This document shows positions 16,193-24,630 of a DNA stretch of 64,000 nt, one piece after another. The notes beneath the pieces are model-generated. The model was not told where the DNA came from, did no database searches, and was given only the letters and a program-made list of their open reading frames with translations. The translations under genes and the position numbers were made by a program. The stretch comes from Aliitabrizicola sp041905595 (GTDB lineage: Bacteria; Pseudomonadota; Alphaproteobacteria; Rhodobacterales; Rhodobacteraceae): the NCBI GenBank assembly GCA_041905595.1, contig JAYRKT010000010.1, positions 1 to 64,000 of the forward strand. The letters run 5' to 3'. Every line of letters starts with the position of its first letter. Within the stretch, counting starts at the first letter, position 1.

Positions 16193-16220
16193 GGCAAGAC
16201 GGTCCTCGGCGTAGCCTTAC

Positions 16221-16287
16221 GACCTATTACAAGCGCCACGAGGAGAATATCGCGGCCCTCCTGAAGGAACTGCGCGACCTGATCTGA
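16221..16287 (+). pseudogene. arsR-family regulator, 3' part
   Basis: After the right target duplication the frame gives TYYKRHEENIAALLKELRDL and a TGA stop at 16285-16287. This is the missing C-terminal helix of the arsR gene interrupted at 13391. The overlap GACCTATT (16221-16228) is the second copy of the target duplication. A terminator hairpin starts within the stop codon. Confidence 0.78.
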
Positions 16288-16309
16288 GCGGCGCGCTCCG
16301 GCGCCGCTC
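16286..16309. terminator. Hairpin between arsR 3' end and acuI-like gene
   Basis: Perfect 9-bp GC-rich arms (16286-16294 and 16301-16309) flank a 6-nt loop between two convergent genes. It probably ends transcription in both directions; there is no long T-run. Confidence 0.5.
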
Positions 16310-16322
16310 CATCCCCATCTGA

Positions 16323-17315
16323 TCAGTTCCGATCGATCTCAACGACCAGACGCCCGCGCACCTTCCCCGCGAGAATGTCGGCTCCGGCCGCGATGGTATC
16401 TTCCAGAGGGATGGTCGAGGTGATCCCGGCAAGTTTGCCGCGATCGAGGTCGGTCGCAAGGCGTGCCCAGGCTTCAACGCGACGCGGCTTCGGGCACATC
16501 ACGGAATCGATGCCGAGCAGCGAGACACCGCGCAGGATGAAGGGCGCCACCGAGGCAGGGAGATCCATCCCCTGCGCGAGGCCGCATGCGGTGACGGCAC
16601 CGCCATATCTGGTCATCGACAGGACATTGGCCAGAGTATGCGATCCCACACAATCGACGCCGGCGATCCAGCGCTCCTTGCCCAGTGGCCGCCCGGCGCC
16701 AGAGAGTTCGTTGCGATCGATGATCTCGGTCGCGCCGAGGCTTTTGAGATAGTCCGCCTCTTTGGCCCGGCCCGTCGACGCGATGACGTGCCATCCAGCC
16801 TTGGCGAGCAGGACAATCGCGACCGAGCCGACGCCACCGGCCGCACCTGTGACGACGACAGGCCCGTCAGTCGGCTTCAGTCCATGTTTCTCAAGGGCAA
16901 GCACGCTGAGCATGGCGGTATAGCCCGCGGTGCCGATCGCCATCGCTTCGGCAGGCGTCAGGCCGTCCGGTAGCGGCACCAGCCAATCGCCTTTCACTCG
17001 GCTCTTTTCCGCATAGGCGCCCAGATGCGTTTCCCCCGTGCCCCAACCGTTGAGGATAACGCGATCTCCGGCCCGGAAGTCGGGATTGCTGGATATCTCG
17101 ACCACCCCGGCGCAGTCGATGCCGGGGATCATGGGAAAGCGTCGCACGACCGGGCTCCTTCCGGTCAAGGCAAGGCCGTCCTTGTAGTTTACCGTCGAAT
17201 GCGTCACTCGGAGAGTGACATCACCCTCCATCAGGTCGGCTTCGCTGAAATCTTTCAGCGTGACGGTTTGGCCCGTGTCGTTCTTCTCAATCACGACCGC
17301 ACGAAATATGCTCAT
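16323..17315 (-). CDS. acuI: Acrylyl-CoA reductase-like MDR oxidoreductase (AcuI/YhdH family)
   Basis: A 330-residue MDR protein without zinc cysteines. Family patterns: FRAVVIEKN at the start, THSTVNYKDGLALTGRSPVV, IPGIDCAGVVE, GWGTGETHLGAYAEKSRVKG, the NADPH motif VTGAAGGVGSVAIVLLAKAGW and LLGIDSVMCPKPRR near the end. AcuI enzymes reduce acrylyl-CoA with NADPH in propionate or DMSP metabolism and detoxify acrylate. No other DMSP gene is nearby, so the physiological substrate is open. An IS110 element lies directly upstream and may have replaced the original promoter region. Confidence 0.85.
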   Translation of the reverse strand: MSIFRAVVIEKNDTGQTVTLKDFSEADLMEGDVTLRVTHSTVNYKDGLALTGRSPVVRRFPMIPGIDCAGVVEISSNPDFRAGDRVILNGWGTGETHLGAYAEKSRVKGDWLVPLPDGLTPAEAMAIGTAGYTAMLSVLALEKHGLKPTDGPVVVTGAAGGVGSVAIVLLAKAGWHVIASTGRAKEADYLKSLGATEIIDRNELSGAGRPLGKERWIAGVDCVGSHTLANVLSMTRYGGAVTACGLAQGMDLPASVAPFILRGVSLLGIDSVMCPKPRRVEAWARLATDLDRGKLAGITSTIPLEDTIAAGADILAGKVRGRLVVEIDRN

Positions 17316-17372
17316 GGTTGGGTTCCTTCCTAATAATTAGACCCCATGATCGGCTGTGAGTATCCGTCTTGG

Positions 17373-18317
17373 TCAAGTAGGTTTATAGACCCAGTGGCGA
17401 TCGGCTTTGACGGGAGCGTTGGCCATTTCGATGAGCTTGCGAATGAGCGTGACGATGGCAACCTTGGCGGGCTTTCCCGCCGCGCGTAGGGCGTGGTATT
17501 TTGCCTTGAGATCAGGTTTGAAGCGTATGGCCACGAGGGCAGGCATGTAGAGCGCGTCACGCAGGGGCTTTCGCCCGCCGCTGATGAATGACTTCCCCTT
17601 CCACTGACCGGACTCGCGGCTGTGCGGGACAAGGCCGGCGAGACTTCCGGCCTGCTTTCTGTCGAGGGTGCCGATTTCGGGCAGGAAGGTGAGGATCAGC
17701 GCGGCTGCGATGGGACCGAGGCCGGGGATCGAGCACAGGATCTCGCGCTTGCGCTCCAGGGCTTTGTCGCAGGCGATATGGCGTGCAATCTCGGCATCGA
17801 GCTCGGCGAGCTGACGCTCGACGAGGGTCAGGCGCGCCTTGATCTGGCGTTTCAGGACCGAATTTACTTGCACATGGCTGCGGTTGCGCAGGCGGGTTCG
17901 CTCCTTGACCAGTGCTGTCCGTGCCACCTGCAAGTCTTTGAGCACAAGCAGGTTCTCCGCATCGGGCGCATCCGGTTCCAGCTTCAGGGCGGCCCCCATC
18001 CGGGCCAGGAGGCGTGCATCGACGGCATCGGTCTTGGCCCGCGTCCCGCATGCCTCGGCAAAGCGACGGGCCTGCAGCGGATTGACCTTGACCAGCGGCA
18101 GCTTGCCCGACAGCGCCGCCTCAAAGGCCCGATGATAAGGCCCTGTCGGTTCGAAGACGATGCGGGCGACCGGCGTCTGACCGAGCCAGCGGATCAAGGC
18201 CCGGAAGCCCCGGGGCGCGTTCTCGAACTGCCGCGCCGCCTGGTCTTCCAGACGGAAGGCGTCGAGATGGGTTTTCGAGATGTCGATGCCGATGGTATGT
18301 TCAGTCATCTTCGCCAT
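17373..18317 (-). CDS. IS110-family transposase, apparently intact
   Basis: A 314-residue protein with the N-terminal DEDD/RuvC-like domain (TIGIDISKTHLDAFRL, VFEPTGPYHRAF, CGTRAKTDAVDARLLARMG) and the C-terminal Tnp_IS110/transposase_20 domain (ILCSIPGLGPIAAALILT, FLPEIGTLDRKQAGSLAGL, SGGRKPLRDALYM with the serine region). The start may be ATG 18317 or ATG 18308. IS110 elements move without terminal inverted repeats, guided in studied cases by a structured non-coding bridge RNA encoded at the element end. A folded region lies immediately upstream (18378-18580). Confidence 0.88.
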   Translation of the reverse strand: MAKMTEHTIGIDISKTHLDAFRLEDQAARQFENAPRGFRALIRWLGQTPVARIVFEPTGPYHRAFEAALSGKLPLVKVNPLQARRFAEACGTRAKTDAVDARLLARMGAALKLEPDAPDAENLLVLKDLQVARTALVKERTRLRNRSHVQVNSVLKRQIKARLTLVERQLAELDAEIARHIACDKALERKREILCSIPGLGPIAAALILTFLPEIGTLDRKQAGSLAGLVPHSRESGQWKGKSFISGGRKPLRDALYMPALVAIRFKPDLKAKYHALRAAGKPAKVAIVTLIRKLIEMANAPVKADRHWVYKPT

Positions 18318-18377
18318 GTCCTATGCTTGTCATGCGTAGCGCAAACACGCGTATCCGTTCAGGCCCCTGGTGAAGAC

Positions 18378-18580
18378 GGCGGTTGATCAAACTCACAAAC
18401 GGTCCCTGCTGACCCAGCAGATGACGATCCAACCGCCGCCACTGCCCGCCATAAATGGCGTGGCGGGCAGTGGCTCCTGTATACCTTCAGGAGCCAGCCC
18501 CTGAATAAGACAAGCTGACTGGGTCGGTGGCCTCTCCCGCGGCATTCTCCGTTCGAGGGTTGCACCAGATTGGCTGGTGC
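18378..18580 (+). ncRNA. Candidate IS110 bridge RNA region (four hairpins)
   Basis: Four stems follow each other. Stem 1 is 18378-18385 with 18430-18437, containing an inner CTGCTG/CAGCAG stem at 18406-18420. Stem 2 has perfect 12-bp arms at 18439-18450 and 18462-18473, stem 3 perfect 8-bp arms at 18472-18479 and 18488-18495, and stem 4 perfect 7-bp arms at 18562-18568 and 18574-18580. The region is non-coding and lies between two head-to-head IS110 frames (17373-18317 minus, 18609 plus), the place where IS110 elements encode their guide RNA. The strand and owner are uncertain; plus is given because it is just upstream of the truncated plus-strand frame. Confidence 0.45.
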
Positions 18581-18608
18581 CGAGCCTCAAGAATGGGGGA
18601 GAGACCAG

Positions 18609-18785
18609 ATGCAGAGTAGCATGTTCATCGGGCTGGATGTCCACAAGGCGACGATATCGGTCGCAGTTGCCCAGGGGGAGCGTGGCGGTGAAGTCCGCCA
18701 CTGGGGGACAATTCCACACCGCCCGCTCCCATCAGGTGCCCTGGCTTTGAGCCTCGTTACAGGCGCCGCCCGCAGCAGGGGCTAG
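18609..18785 (+). pseudogene. N-terminal fragment of a second IS110-family transposase
   Basis: ATG 18609 starts MQSSMFIGLDVHKATISVAV and continues AQGERGGEVRHWGTIPHR, the first strand and catalytic aspartate (GLDVHK) of an IS110 transposase different from the one at 17373. Family resemblance ends after about 36 codons, and the remaining frame to the TAG at 18783-18785 is unrelated. The element was truncated by deletion or a later rearrangement. Confidence 0.7.
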
Positions 18786-18976
18786 GACGTCGTTTGCCGG
18801 CAGATTGTGCTGCACTTGCACCTGCAACCGTCGTCGCTTTCCGACGCCTCAATCTCGTCTTTCAATAAGCATATCCCACGGGTCTCCCCGGACCTTGGCC
18901 CAATCGCATTCAGGTGGCAAAACTGGCCGACACTGGCTACCCCTATCCCAGATGTTCACATGACAAGGAAAGAACG

Positions 18977-19261
18977 ATGAAGCCGATGACCAAGACTGAG
19001 CTGCTTGCCACTCTGGCCGAAAAGTCAGGCATTGAGAAAAAGGATGTCTCTTCTGTCCTTGAGGCGCTCTCCGAAGTTGCGACTTCGATCGTGGCCGAGG
19101 GCGGCGCCCTCACCCTTCCTGGCTTGGGCAAGCTCGCCTGTCGGGATCGTCCCGAACGACAGGTCCGCAATCCGTCAACAGGCGAGGCCATGACAAAGCC
19201 TGCAGATCGCGTGGTGAAGTTCACAGTAGCCAAGGCTCTAAAGGACAGCGTCAACTCTTAA
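18977..19261 (+). CDS. HU-family DNA-binding protein
   Basis: A 94-residue histone-like protein: MTKTELLATLAEKSGIEKKD then VSSVLEALSEVATSIVAEGG form the helical body; TLPGLGKLACRDRPERQVRN and PSTGEAMTKPADRVVKF form the DNA-binding beta arms. An AAGGAAAG ribosome site precedes ATG 18977. The HU/IHF fold bends DNA. It is more divergent than housekeeping HU (GKLACRDRPERQVRNPSTG instead of GFGTF.VRERAAR), so it may be an accessory paralogue. Two hairpins follow the stop. Confidence 0.85.
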   Translation: MKPMTKTELLATLAEKSGIEKKDVSSVLEALSEVATSIVAEGGALTLPGLGKLACRDRPERQVRNPSTGEAMTKPADRVVKFTVAKALKDSVNS

Positions 19262-19271
19262 CCGCAGAGAT

Positions 19272-19331
19272 GGCTTGCTCTTGCATGCGGTGGGGCAAGC
19301 CGAAAAAGACAACGGGTCCATTCGGGCCCGT
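19272..19331 (+). terminator. Two hairpins downstream of the HU gene
   Basis: Arms GGCTTGC (19272-19278) and GCAAGCC (19295-19301) form the first stem; ACGGGTCC (19312-19319) and GGGCCCGT (19324-19331) with a 4-nt loop form the second, with one G-T pair. The second stem has the classic compact terminator shape though the T-run is missing. They separate HU from the convergent secreted-protein gene. Confidence 0.55.
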
Positions 19332-19383
19332 CCCCGCATCCCAAGATGGTTGCCAATAGGCATTTGACGACTATCAACGGGTG

Positions 19384-20037
19384 TTATGGACCACAGCGCC
19401 AAAGCCCGTCAGCGACCACCTTGTCGCCACCTTCGGGCTGCACGGTCAGCTTGGCAGGATAAGCGGCAGACTCTCCGCTCTCAGTCGCTTCGCTGGTGAC
19501 CGCTACTTCTGCCAAAACTTCCGAGCCGGTGAACACGGTGCCTGGGGTCATTGCGTCGTACCCGCCGTCGGCGCTCAGGCTCAACAGTCTGTTGGAGAGC
19601 CTGATAGTCGCTTCCACCGCCTGATCGGAGGCCACATTCCCCGCTGCAAGCAAAAGGGGCTGACCATTCGCCTCGAAGCTGCAGAAGAGCTCGCCTGTTA
19701 AGCCGGCGCCCTCTACGTCGTCAGCAGTTAAAGGCTGCAGCCCGGGTTCCATAACTGTGATTTCCAGCTCGCCGCCGATTTCAACCTCGCGGCTTTCCTT
19801 GTCAACAATGCAAATCATGCTCACAGCGGCATCATCTGATGTCACCCCGCTGACGATAGCCAGCCCGTAGCTTTCGCTGCCGAAGGGATCGACAGCCGCT
19901 GACCCTTCCGCAATTGAGCCTTTTGTGGCGGCCAAACACGCGCGCTCAACCTCTGTGGCGAAATCAGACCAAGCATCCTCGCTCGACCCAAAAGCAGGAC
20001 TTGCAAGTAGAAGGGCGGCGGCGAGAGGCTTCAACAT
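19384..20037 (-). CDS. Secreted protein of unknown function
   Basis: A 217-residue protein with a short signal peptide (MLKPLAAALLLASPAFG, cleavage probably after residue 17-18) and an acidic mature part rich in Glu, Asp, Ser and Val. Four cysteines are spread through it (ERACLAATKG, ISMIC-like SMICIVDKE, GELFCSF and a final LWRCGP), so two disulfides are plausible in the periplasm. I do not recognise a family. The start fits the signal peptide; no partner gene is linked. It converges with the HU gene. Confidence 0.6.
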   Translation of the reverse strand: MLKPLAAALLLASPAFGSSEDAWSDFATEVERACLAATKGSIAEGSAAVDPFGSESYGLAIVSGVTSDDAAVSMICIVDKESREVEIGGELEITVMEPGLQPLTADDVEGAGLTGELFCSFEANGQPLLLAAGNVASDQAVEATIRLSNRLLSLSADGGYDAMTPGTVFTGSEVLAEVAVTSEATESGESAAYPAKLTVQPEGGDKVVADGLWRCGP

Positions 20038-20860
20038 TCAGTGCTCCTTGTATGGCAACAAGGGCTAAACGAGATACGGCATCGGTCAGTTGCTGATGGC
20101 TAGCCAGTCTGCATCAAGTTGTCGCCAGGTCTGCCGAACACAACTCCCGTACGTCGACAACAGGACAAGCAATCACTGCCGCCTGATTGCTTCAAGTTCC
20201 CGGTGTCGCCGCTGAAGCATTGCGCTGCAGTTTGAGTTGGCAATTATGCCAACGGCAGACGATTATCACGATGTCTATATCCTGCCTTTACAGGCAGAGA
20301 CATCCAAAGCTGGCAATTGATGACCACAACTTCTTCCGGAGCCCTTTTGACCTTGACGAACTTCTCCCGGACACCGAGCGGCTTGAACTCATCATAGCCG
20401 GGAGAACGGCCGCGTCATCGTCAAGCTGACGAACAAAGTCAGTCGCTGACTGCACCTGCTACAGCGGTTTGCAACAGTGCCTCTGACCCAAACCGGCTTG
20501 GCCGGCCGCGACACGCTGACAAAGGTTGCCGCAGACTGGTACATGCATCTGGATATTCTTTTTGCCGCGGCCAGGGGCAGCATGGCCCTTCGTTGTGGGC
20601 GACCTGGAACGGCCTGCAGACCGACCTTGACTAGCGCCTGCCTCGCCGACGCACATGGGGCCAGGCACCCCATGCTCAAACCCTTAGCCGCCCGTTCCGA
20701 CCTTAGCTGCGCGGCTGCCACGGCGATCGCGCATGCCACGCTGGCCTTGCGGTGCCGACTTGTGCCTTACTCCTCAGAACATTCAGCTGGCGTTGCGACG
20801 TCAGCGGAAACTTCACGCCCGCGGACCTGCGGGCCTGGGCTGCGACCAGGGTCTTCATCG
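20038..20860. other. Gene-free stretch before the histidine kinase
   Basis: About 820 bp. An open frame exists from 20477 into the kinase but its first 128 codons show no protein-like pattern and no ribosome site. No RNA gene, repeat or transposase scrap was recognised; the kinase promoter should lie near the right end. Confidence 0.4.
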
Positions 20861-22516
20861 ATGGATCAGGATGTCGAGAGCATTTGGAAGTCCGAGCGGT
20901 CCCAGGCGATCGTCCGACTTTGCATTGCGGGCGCTGCGGCGGTCTATATTCTTGCAACGATCGGGCTAGGCTTGCTGACGTCCCAGACCGTCCTAGTCCT
21001 GCTGCCCTATATCTGTGTCTTCTTCATCGTCGCCGTTGCACTGCTTATAGCAATCAATCGATGGCGTCGTGTGCACCACGGGCGCCGTGTCATCGCCATG
21101 CTGCTGGATTACAGCAGCATCACGCTGGTGCTGCTGTTGGGTGACGAGGTAATGCTGCCTATCTCGGCCACGCTGATCTGGATCACCGTCGGCTATGGCA
21201 TGCGGTACGGCACGGGCTATCTGTTCGCCGGAACGGTTGCCTCGCTTACCAGCATCACGGCGACAGCTTCTTTTTCCGATTTCTGGCGCGCGAACTCCTA
21301 TCTGGTGGCGATGCTGGCGATCAGCGTTCTCATGGTGCCTGTCTATGCAAGCATCCTGCTGAAACGCACTCGGCTGGCCCATGAGGAGGCCATGGCGGCG
21401 AACCGAGCGAAATCGCAGGTTCTGGCGCAGGCAAGCCATGACCTGCGCCAGCCGATCCATGCCATCGGCCTTTTCACCAACTGCCTGCGCGCCGCCTCTT
21501 TGGGGCCGGACGAACAGGTGATGGTCGGCCGGATCGAACGGTCTCTGGACAGCATCTCGCGCCTTTTCCGGTCCCTTCTGGACCTGTCCACCTTGGACAG
21601 CGGGCGTGTCATCCCCCGGCAGGAGGTCGTGTCCCTGCACGATCTGCTGAGCGACCTTGCCGCGCAGAACAGCCAGGCCGCGCGATGGGCCCAAGTGGAC
21701 CTGCGGGTGGTCGACTGCCGGCAGCACGTTTTCAGCGATCCCGCCCTGCTGAACACGATGGTGCAGAACCTCCTCACGAACGCGGTGAAACATGCCCCCG
21801 GCGGTCCGGTGCTGATCGGCTGCCGGCGTAGGAACGGCAGAATCGCCATCGAGGTCCACGATCGCGGTCCCGGCATCCCCGCCGATCATCTGGAACGCAT
21901 CTTCGACGAGTTCCACCGTGTCACCCGCGAAGGGTGCGATGTGTCTGGCGTGGGCCTTGGCCTTTCCATCGTCCGGCGGATGGCCGCGCTGCTGCAGCTT
22001 GTCGTCACGGCGCGTTCGCGGCAGGGCCTGGGTTCGACCCTGAGCATCGACGGCTTGCAAGTAGCACCGCGGGAACCGATTGCGTCCGATCGCACGCGGC
22101 GACACCCGACGCCGCTGGACGGGCTCAGGGTGCTGCTAATCGAAGACGATCCCGAGGTTCTGCACGCGACCTCAGCGCTGTTGCGGAAGTGGGGATGCCA
22201 GGTCAGGGCCGAACGAACATTGCCCCAGGATGATTGCCCGACGGACCTGATCATCGCGGACTTCGACTTGGGCGAGGGCGACAACGGCTGTCAGGTGATC
22301 GCTAAGGTCCGCGCTGATCGGGCCGAACATGTTCCCGCGATCCTGATCACTGGCCACGACGCCATCTCGCCCCATCCGCTGCTTGGGGACGATACCCCGG
22401 TGCTGTCGAAGCCGTTGCGGCCGGCCGAGCTGCGTGCGGCGGTTGCGGCACAGCGGCTGGCCCAGCTTGCGGCCCGCGCAGGCGCGAAACCCGACCGGCC
22501 TGCCACGACGGGCTGA
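20861..22516 (+). CDS. Membrane hybrid sensor histidine kinase with C-terminal receiver domain
   Basis: A 551-residue protein. Residues about 17-165 hold six hydrophobic segments with very short loops, so the sensing part is membrane embedded. HisKA has the phospho-acceptor H193 in SHDLRQPIHAIG. HATPase motifs are NLLTNAVKHAPGG (N-box), HDRGPGIP (G1) and VGLGLSIVRR (G2). A receiver domain from about residue 422 has the acidic pair IEDDPE, acceptor D467 (IIADFDLGEG) and K in LSKPLRPAEL. ATG 20861 gives the normal start. It meets the response regulator gene tail to tail with no gap. It lies beside the RiPP export locus, so it may control it; that is inference. Confidence 0.85.
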   Translation: MDQDVESIWKSERSQAIVRLCIAGAAAVYILATIGLGLLTSQTVLVLLPYICVFFIVAVALLIAINRWRRVHHGRRVIAMLLDYSSITLVLLLGDEVMLPISATLIWITVGYGMRYGTGYLFAGTVASLTSITATASFSDFWRANSYLVAMLAISVLMVPVYASILLKRTRLAHEEAMAANRAKSQVLAQASHDLRQPIHAIGLFTNCLRAASLGPDEQVMVGRIERSLDSISRLFRSLLDLSTLDSGRVIPRQEVVSLHDLLSDLAAQNSQAARWAQVDLRVVDCRQHVFSDPALLNTMVQNLLTNAVKHAPGGPVLIGCRRRNGRIAIEVHDRGPGIPADHLERIFDEFHRVTREGCDVSGVGLGLSIVRRMAALLQLVVTARSRQGLGSTLSIDGLQVAPREPIASDRTRRHPTPLDGLRVLLIEDDPEVLHATSALLRKWGCQVRAERTLPQDDCPTDLIIADFDLGEGDNGCQVIAKVRADRAEHVPAILITGHDAISPHPLLGDDTPVLSKPLRPAELRAAVAAQRLAQLAARAGAKPDRPATTG

Positions 22517-23134
22517 TCAAAGCCCTTCCTCTCCGGCTAGGGCGGCCGCTCCGGCGCGCGAACTGACACCAAGCGCCTTAAGCACGCCGGACACGTGGAT
22601 GCTGACCGTGAAGGGCGAGATGTCAAGCTCGCGGGCGATTTCCTTGTTCGAGCGTCCCGTCCGGATCAGCTTCAGGATCTCTCTCTGTCTGGGAGTCAGC
22701 GCGTCCAATGGTCCGGGCACGCGGTTCAGGCCCGGCTCGGCGTGCAATGTGACAACCGTTTCGCCATTGCAGATAGCCTCGATGGCGTCGCCAATGGCCT
22801 CTGGGGAAACGTCCTTGCCGATGAAACCGTCGGCCCCTGATGCCATGGCGTGGTCGACCGTCCTGTCGTCGGTCAACATCGAGACCACGATAACCGTCGC
22901 CAGCCTGAACTCCGTACGCAACTCGCGGATGGACTGCTCGGGGTGGAACCCCGGAAAGATCAGATCCAGAACGAAGGCCGATGGCGGGGGGCCGGAGCGC
23001 GCCTGTTCCAGAAGTTCGCTCCACGTCCCGGCCTCGCATGCGGTGACATGGCCAAAGCGCTTCTGCACCAGCCGCCGAATGCCTTCGCGGAACAGCGGAT
23101 GGTCGTCGGCGATGATGATCCTGTAGTCGCCCAT
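22517..23134 (-). CDS. NarL/FixJ (LuxR-type) response regulator
   Basis: A 205-residue two-domain regulator: receiver domain with DD at 10-11 (IIADDHPLF), acceptor D57 (FVLDLIFPG), T/S and K positions (VSMLTDD, FIGKDVSPE), and a LuxR-type helix-turn-helix LTPRQREILKLIRTGRSNKE, IARELDISPFTVSIHVSGVL. It binds DNA as a dimer when phosphorylated. It is transcribed towards the hybrid kinase gene and away from the HlyD gene, with a 209-bp divergent region between 23135 and 23343 that should hold both promoters. The kinase is the obvious partner. Confidence 0.86.
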   Translation of the reverse strand: MGDYRIIIADDHPLFREGIRRLVQKRFGHVTACEAGTWSELLEQARSGPPPSAFVLDLIFPGFHPEQSIRELRTEFRLATVIVVSMLTDDRTVDHAMASGADGFIGKDVSPEAIGDAIEAICNGETVVTLHAEPGLNRVPGPLDALTPRQREILKLIRTGRSNKEIARELDISPFTVSIHVSGVLKALGVSSRAGAAALAGEEGL

Positions 23135-23343
23135 GCCGCCACGCCGTCGCCCTTTTGTTCTCTTTGGCCGATGATGATGCGCGAAAAGCTGCCGTCAACC
23201 CCGTCCGCCTAGTGCATCCTTGCTAGTGACCCCCTGCGTTCGGCCTCCCACTCTCATGGGAAGCAGACAGTCAGGCGTGGGAGGACGCTGGGATGCGGTC
23301 ATGGGATCAGAGGGACACAGCGCGGAACCGTGCGGGCTGACTG

Positions 23344-24630
23344 ATGGAACGCCCGCTGTTCCGTCCTGAATCCGTCGAAGCGCGCAGGCTGGCCTGGCTG
23401 GGACGGCCGATGGTGCTGAACGCGGTGCCGGTGTCCGCGTTTGCCGCCTTTTCGGTGCTGTTCACGGTCGGCCTCGCCGCCCTGCTGGTCTTGGGCGATT
23501 ACAGCCGCAGGGTCCAGATCGCCGGCCAGCTGCTGCCCATCGACGGGCTGTCCCGGCTGACGGCGCCACAAGCGGGCCGCATTGTCGATCTGCGCGTGCA
23601 GGAAGGCGACGAGGTGTCGCGCGACGACGTGCTGTATCTGATCGGCATCGACAGCACGACGCAGATGGGCAACACGCAAGACAGCGTGTCCAGGCTTTTG
23701 CGCCGCCAGCATGACGAGTTGACCGGAAAGCTGCAGCGTCAGGCCCAGATCGACCGCCTTGAGAAGGCCAGGCTGGCAGACGACCGCATCGCCGCTCGTC
23801 AAGAGGCCGAGGCATTGATTGCCGAGGTTGCCGCCATCGAGGATTATCTGGCGCAACTGGACCGCATCGTTGAACAGCAGCAGGACCTGCTTTCCAGGGG
23901 ACTGGCCCGCGCCAGCGATGTCGAAACCCGGCTGCAGTCGCGCAACGCCGAGCGGGCGCGATTGGCTGCGTTGAAGCGCGGGGGGTTGCAACTAGAGGCG
24001 CAGATCGCTTCGCTCGGCCACGAGATCGATGGCTTCGATCTGGCTGCTGGCGAACGGCTGTCCGAAATCCGCCGCGCCATTCTGGACGTCGAACGCGAAC
24101 TGTCGGAAACCGAGGCGCTGCGCGAGATCACGGTGCGTGCACCCCGTGATGGCGTCGTTACCGGGATCCTTGCGCAGCCGGGCCAGACGGTCGCCGCCGC
24201 CGATCCGCTGCTGACGGTGATGCCGTCGGACCGGCCTCTGGTCGCCAAGCTGCTTGTCACCAGCGATGCTATCGGGTTTCTGCGCACGGGCTCCCCGGTG
24301 CTGCTGCGCTATCAAGCGTTTCCATACCAGAAGTTCGGACAGCATCCGGGGCGGGTGGCGGTGATCTCTCGGGCCGCGCTGAACCTGTCGGATCTTTCCA
24401 ATATCCAGACCACACAGGACAAGGCCAATGCCGCCGGTCCGCTTTACCTTGTCACGGTTGAGCCCGACGCGCAGGCCGTGTCTGCCTATGGTCGCGAAGA
24501 GCCGCTTCAGCCCGGTATGCAGGTCGAGGCCCATGTGCTTGTCGACCGCAGGCCACTTTACCAGTGGATTCTGGAGCCGGTCTTCAGCCTGCGCGGGACG
24601 CTTGCCGCCGCGTCAGGGACCGGCACATGA
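23344..24630 (+). CDS. HlyD-family periplasmic adaptor of a peptide exporter
   Basis: A 428-residue membrane-fusion protein. One transmembrane helix is near residues 30-52 (PVSAFAAFSVLFTVGLAALL), followed by a beta-barrel/lipoyl half (LTAPQAGRIVDLRVQEGDEV), a long coiled coil (about residues 115-250) and the second lipoyl half (ITVRAPRDGVVTGILAQPGQ). This arrangement matches adaptors that work with C39-peptidase transporters (CvaA/MchE type) to span the periplasm. It overlaps the transporter gene by 4 nt (ATGA), so the two are translated together. It is the first gene of the RiPP operon. Confidence 0.86.
   Translation: MERPLFRPESVEARRLAWLGRPMVLNAVPVSAFAAFSVLFTVGLAALLVLGDYSRRVQIAGQLLPIDGLSRLTAPQAGRIVDLRVQEGDEVSRDDVLYLIGIDSTTQMGNTQDSVSRLLRRQHDELTGKLQRQAQIDRLEKARLADDRIAARQEAEALIAEVAAIEDYLAQLDRIVEQQQDLLSRGLARASDVETRLQSRNAERARLAALKRGGLQLEAQIASLGHEIDGFDLAAGERLSEIRRAILDVERELSETEALREITVRAPRDGVVTGILAQPGQTVAAADPLLTVMPSDRPLVAKLLVTSDAIGFLRTGSPVLLRYQAFPYQKFGQHPGRVAVISRAALNLSDLSNIQTTQDKANAAGPLYLVTVEPDAQAVSAYGREEPLQPGMQVEAHVLVDRRPLYQWILEPVFSLRGTLAAASGTGT

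Larger units (their letters stand above)
13392..16220 (+). mobile_element. IS66-family insertion sequence, 2829 bp, inserted in arsR
   Basis: The element starts GTATTCCTCCGGTGAAGGCC and its right end, read inward on the other strand, starts GTAAGGCTACGCCGAGGACC. The two ends share GTA and about 13 of the first 21 bases. It is bounded by the 8-bp direct repeat GACCTATT, the length typical of IS66. It carries tnpA, tnpB, a disrupted tnpC and a fourth frame. The perfect duplication and the reading frame restored across it fix the boundaries to the base. Confidence 0.88.

Noticed and set aside
20477..20860. Extended N-terminus of the histidine kinase
   Set aside because: The first 128 codons are not protein-like and have no ribosome site; the membrane domain begins normally from ATG 20861.
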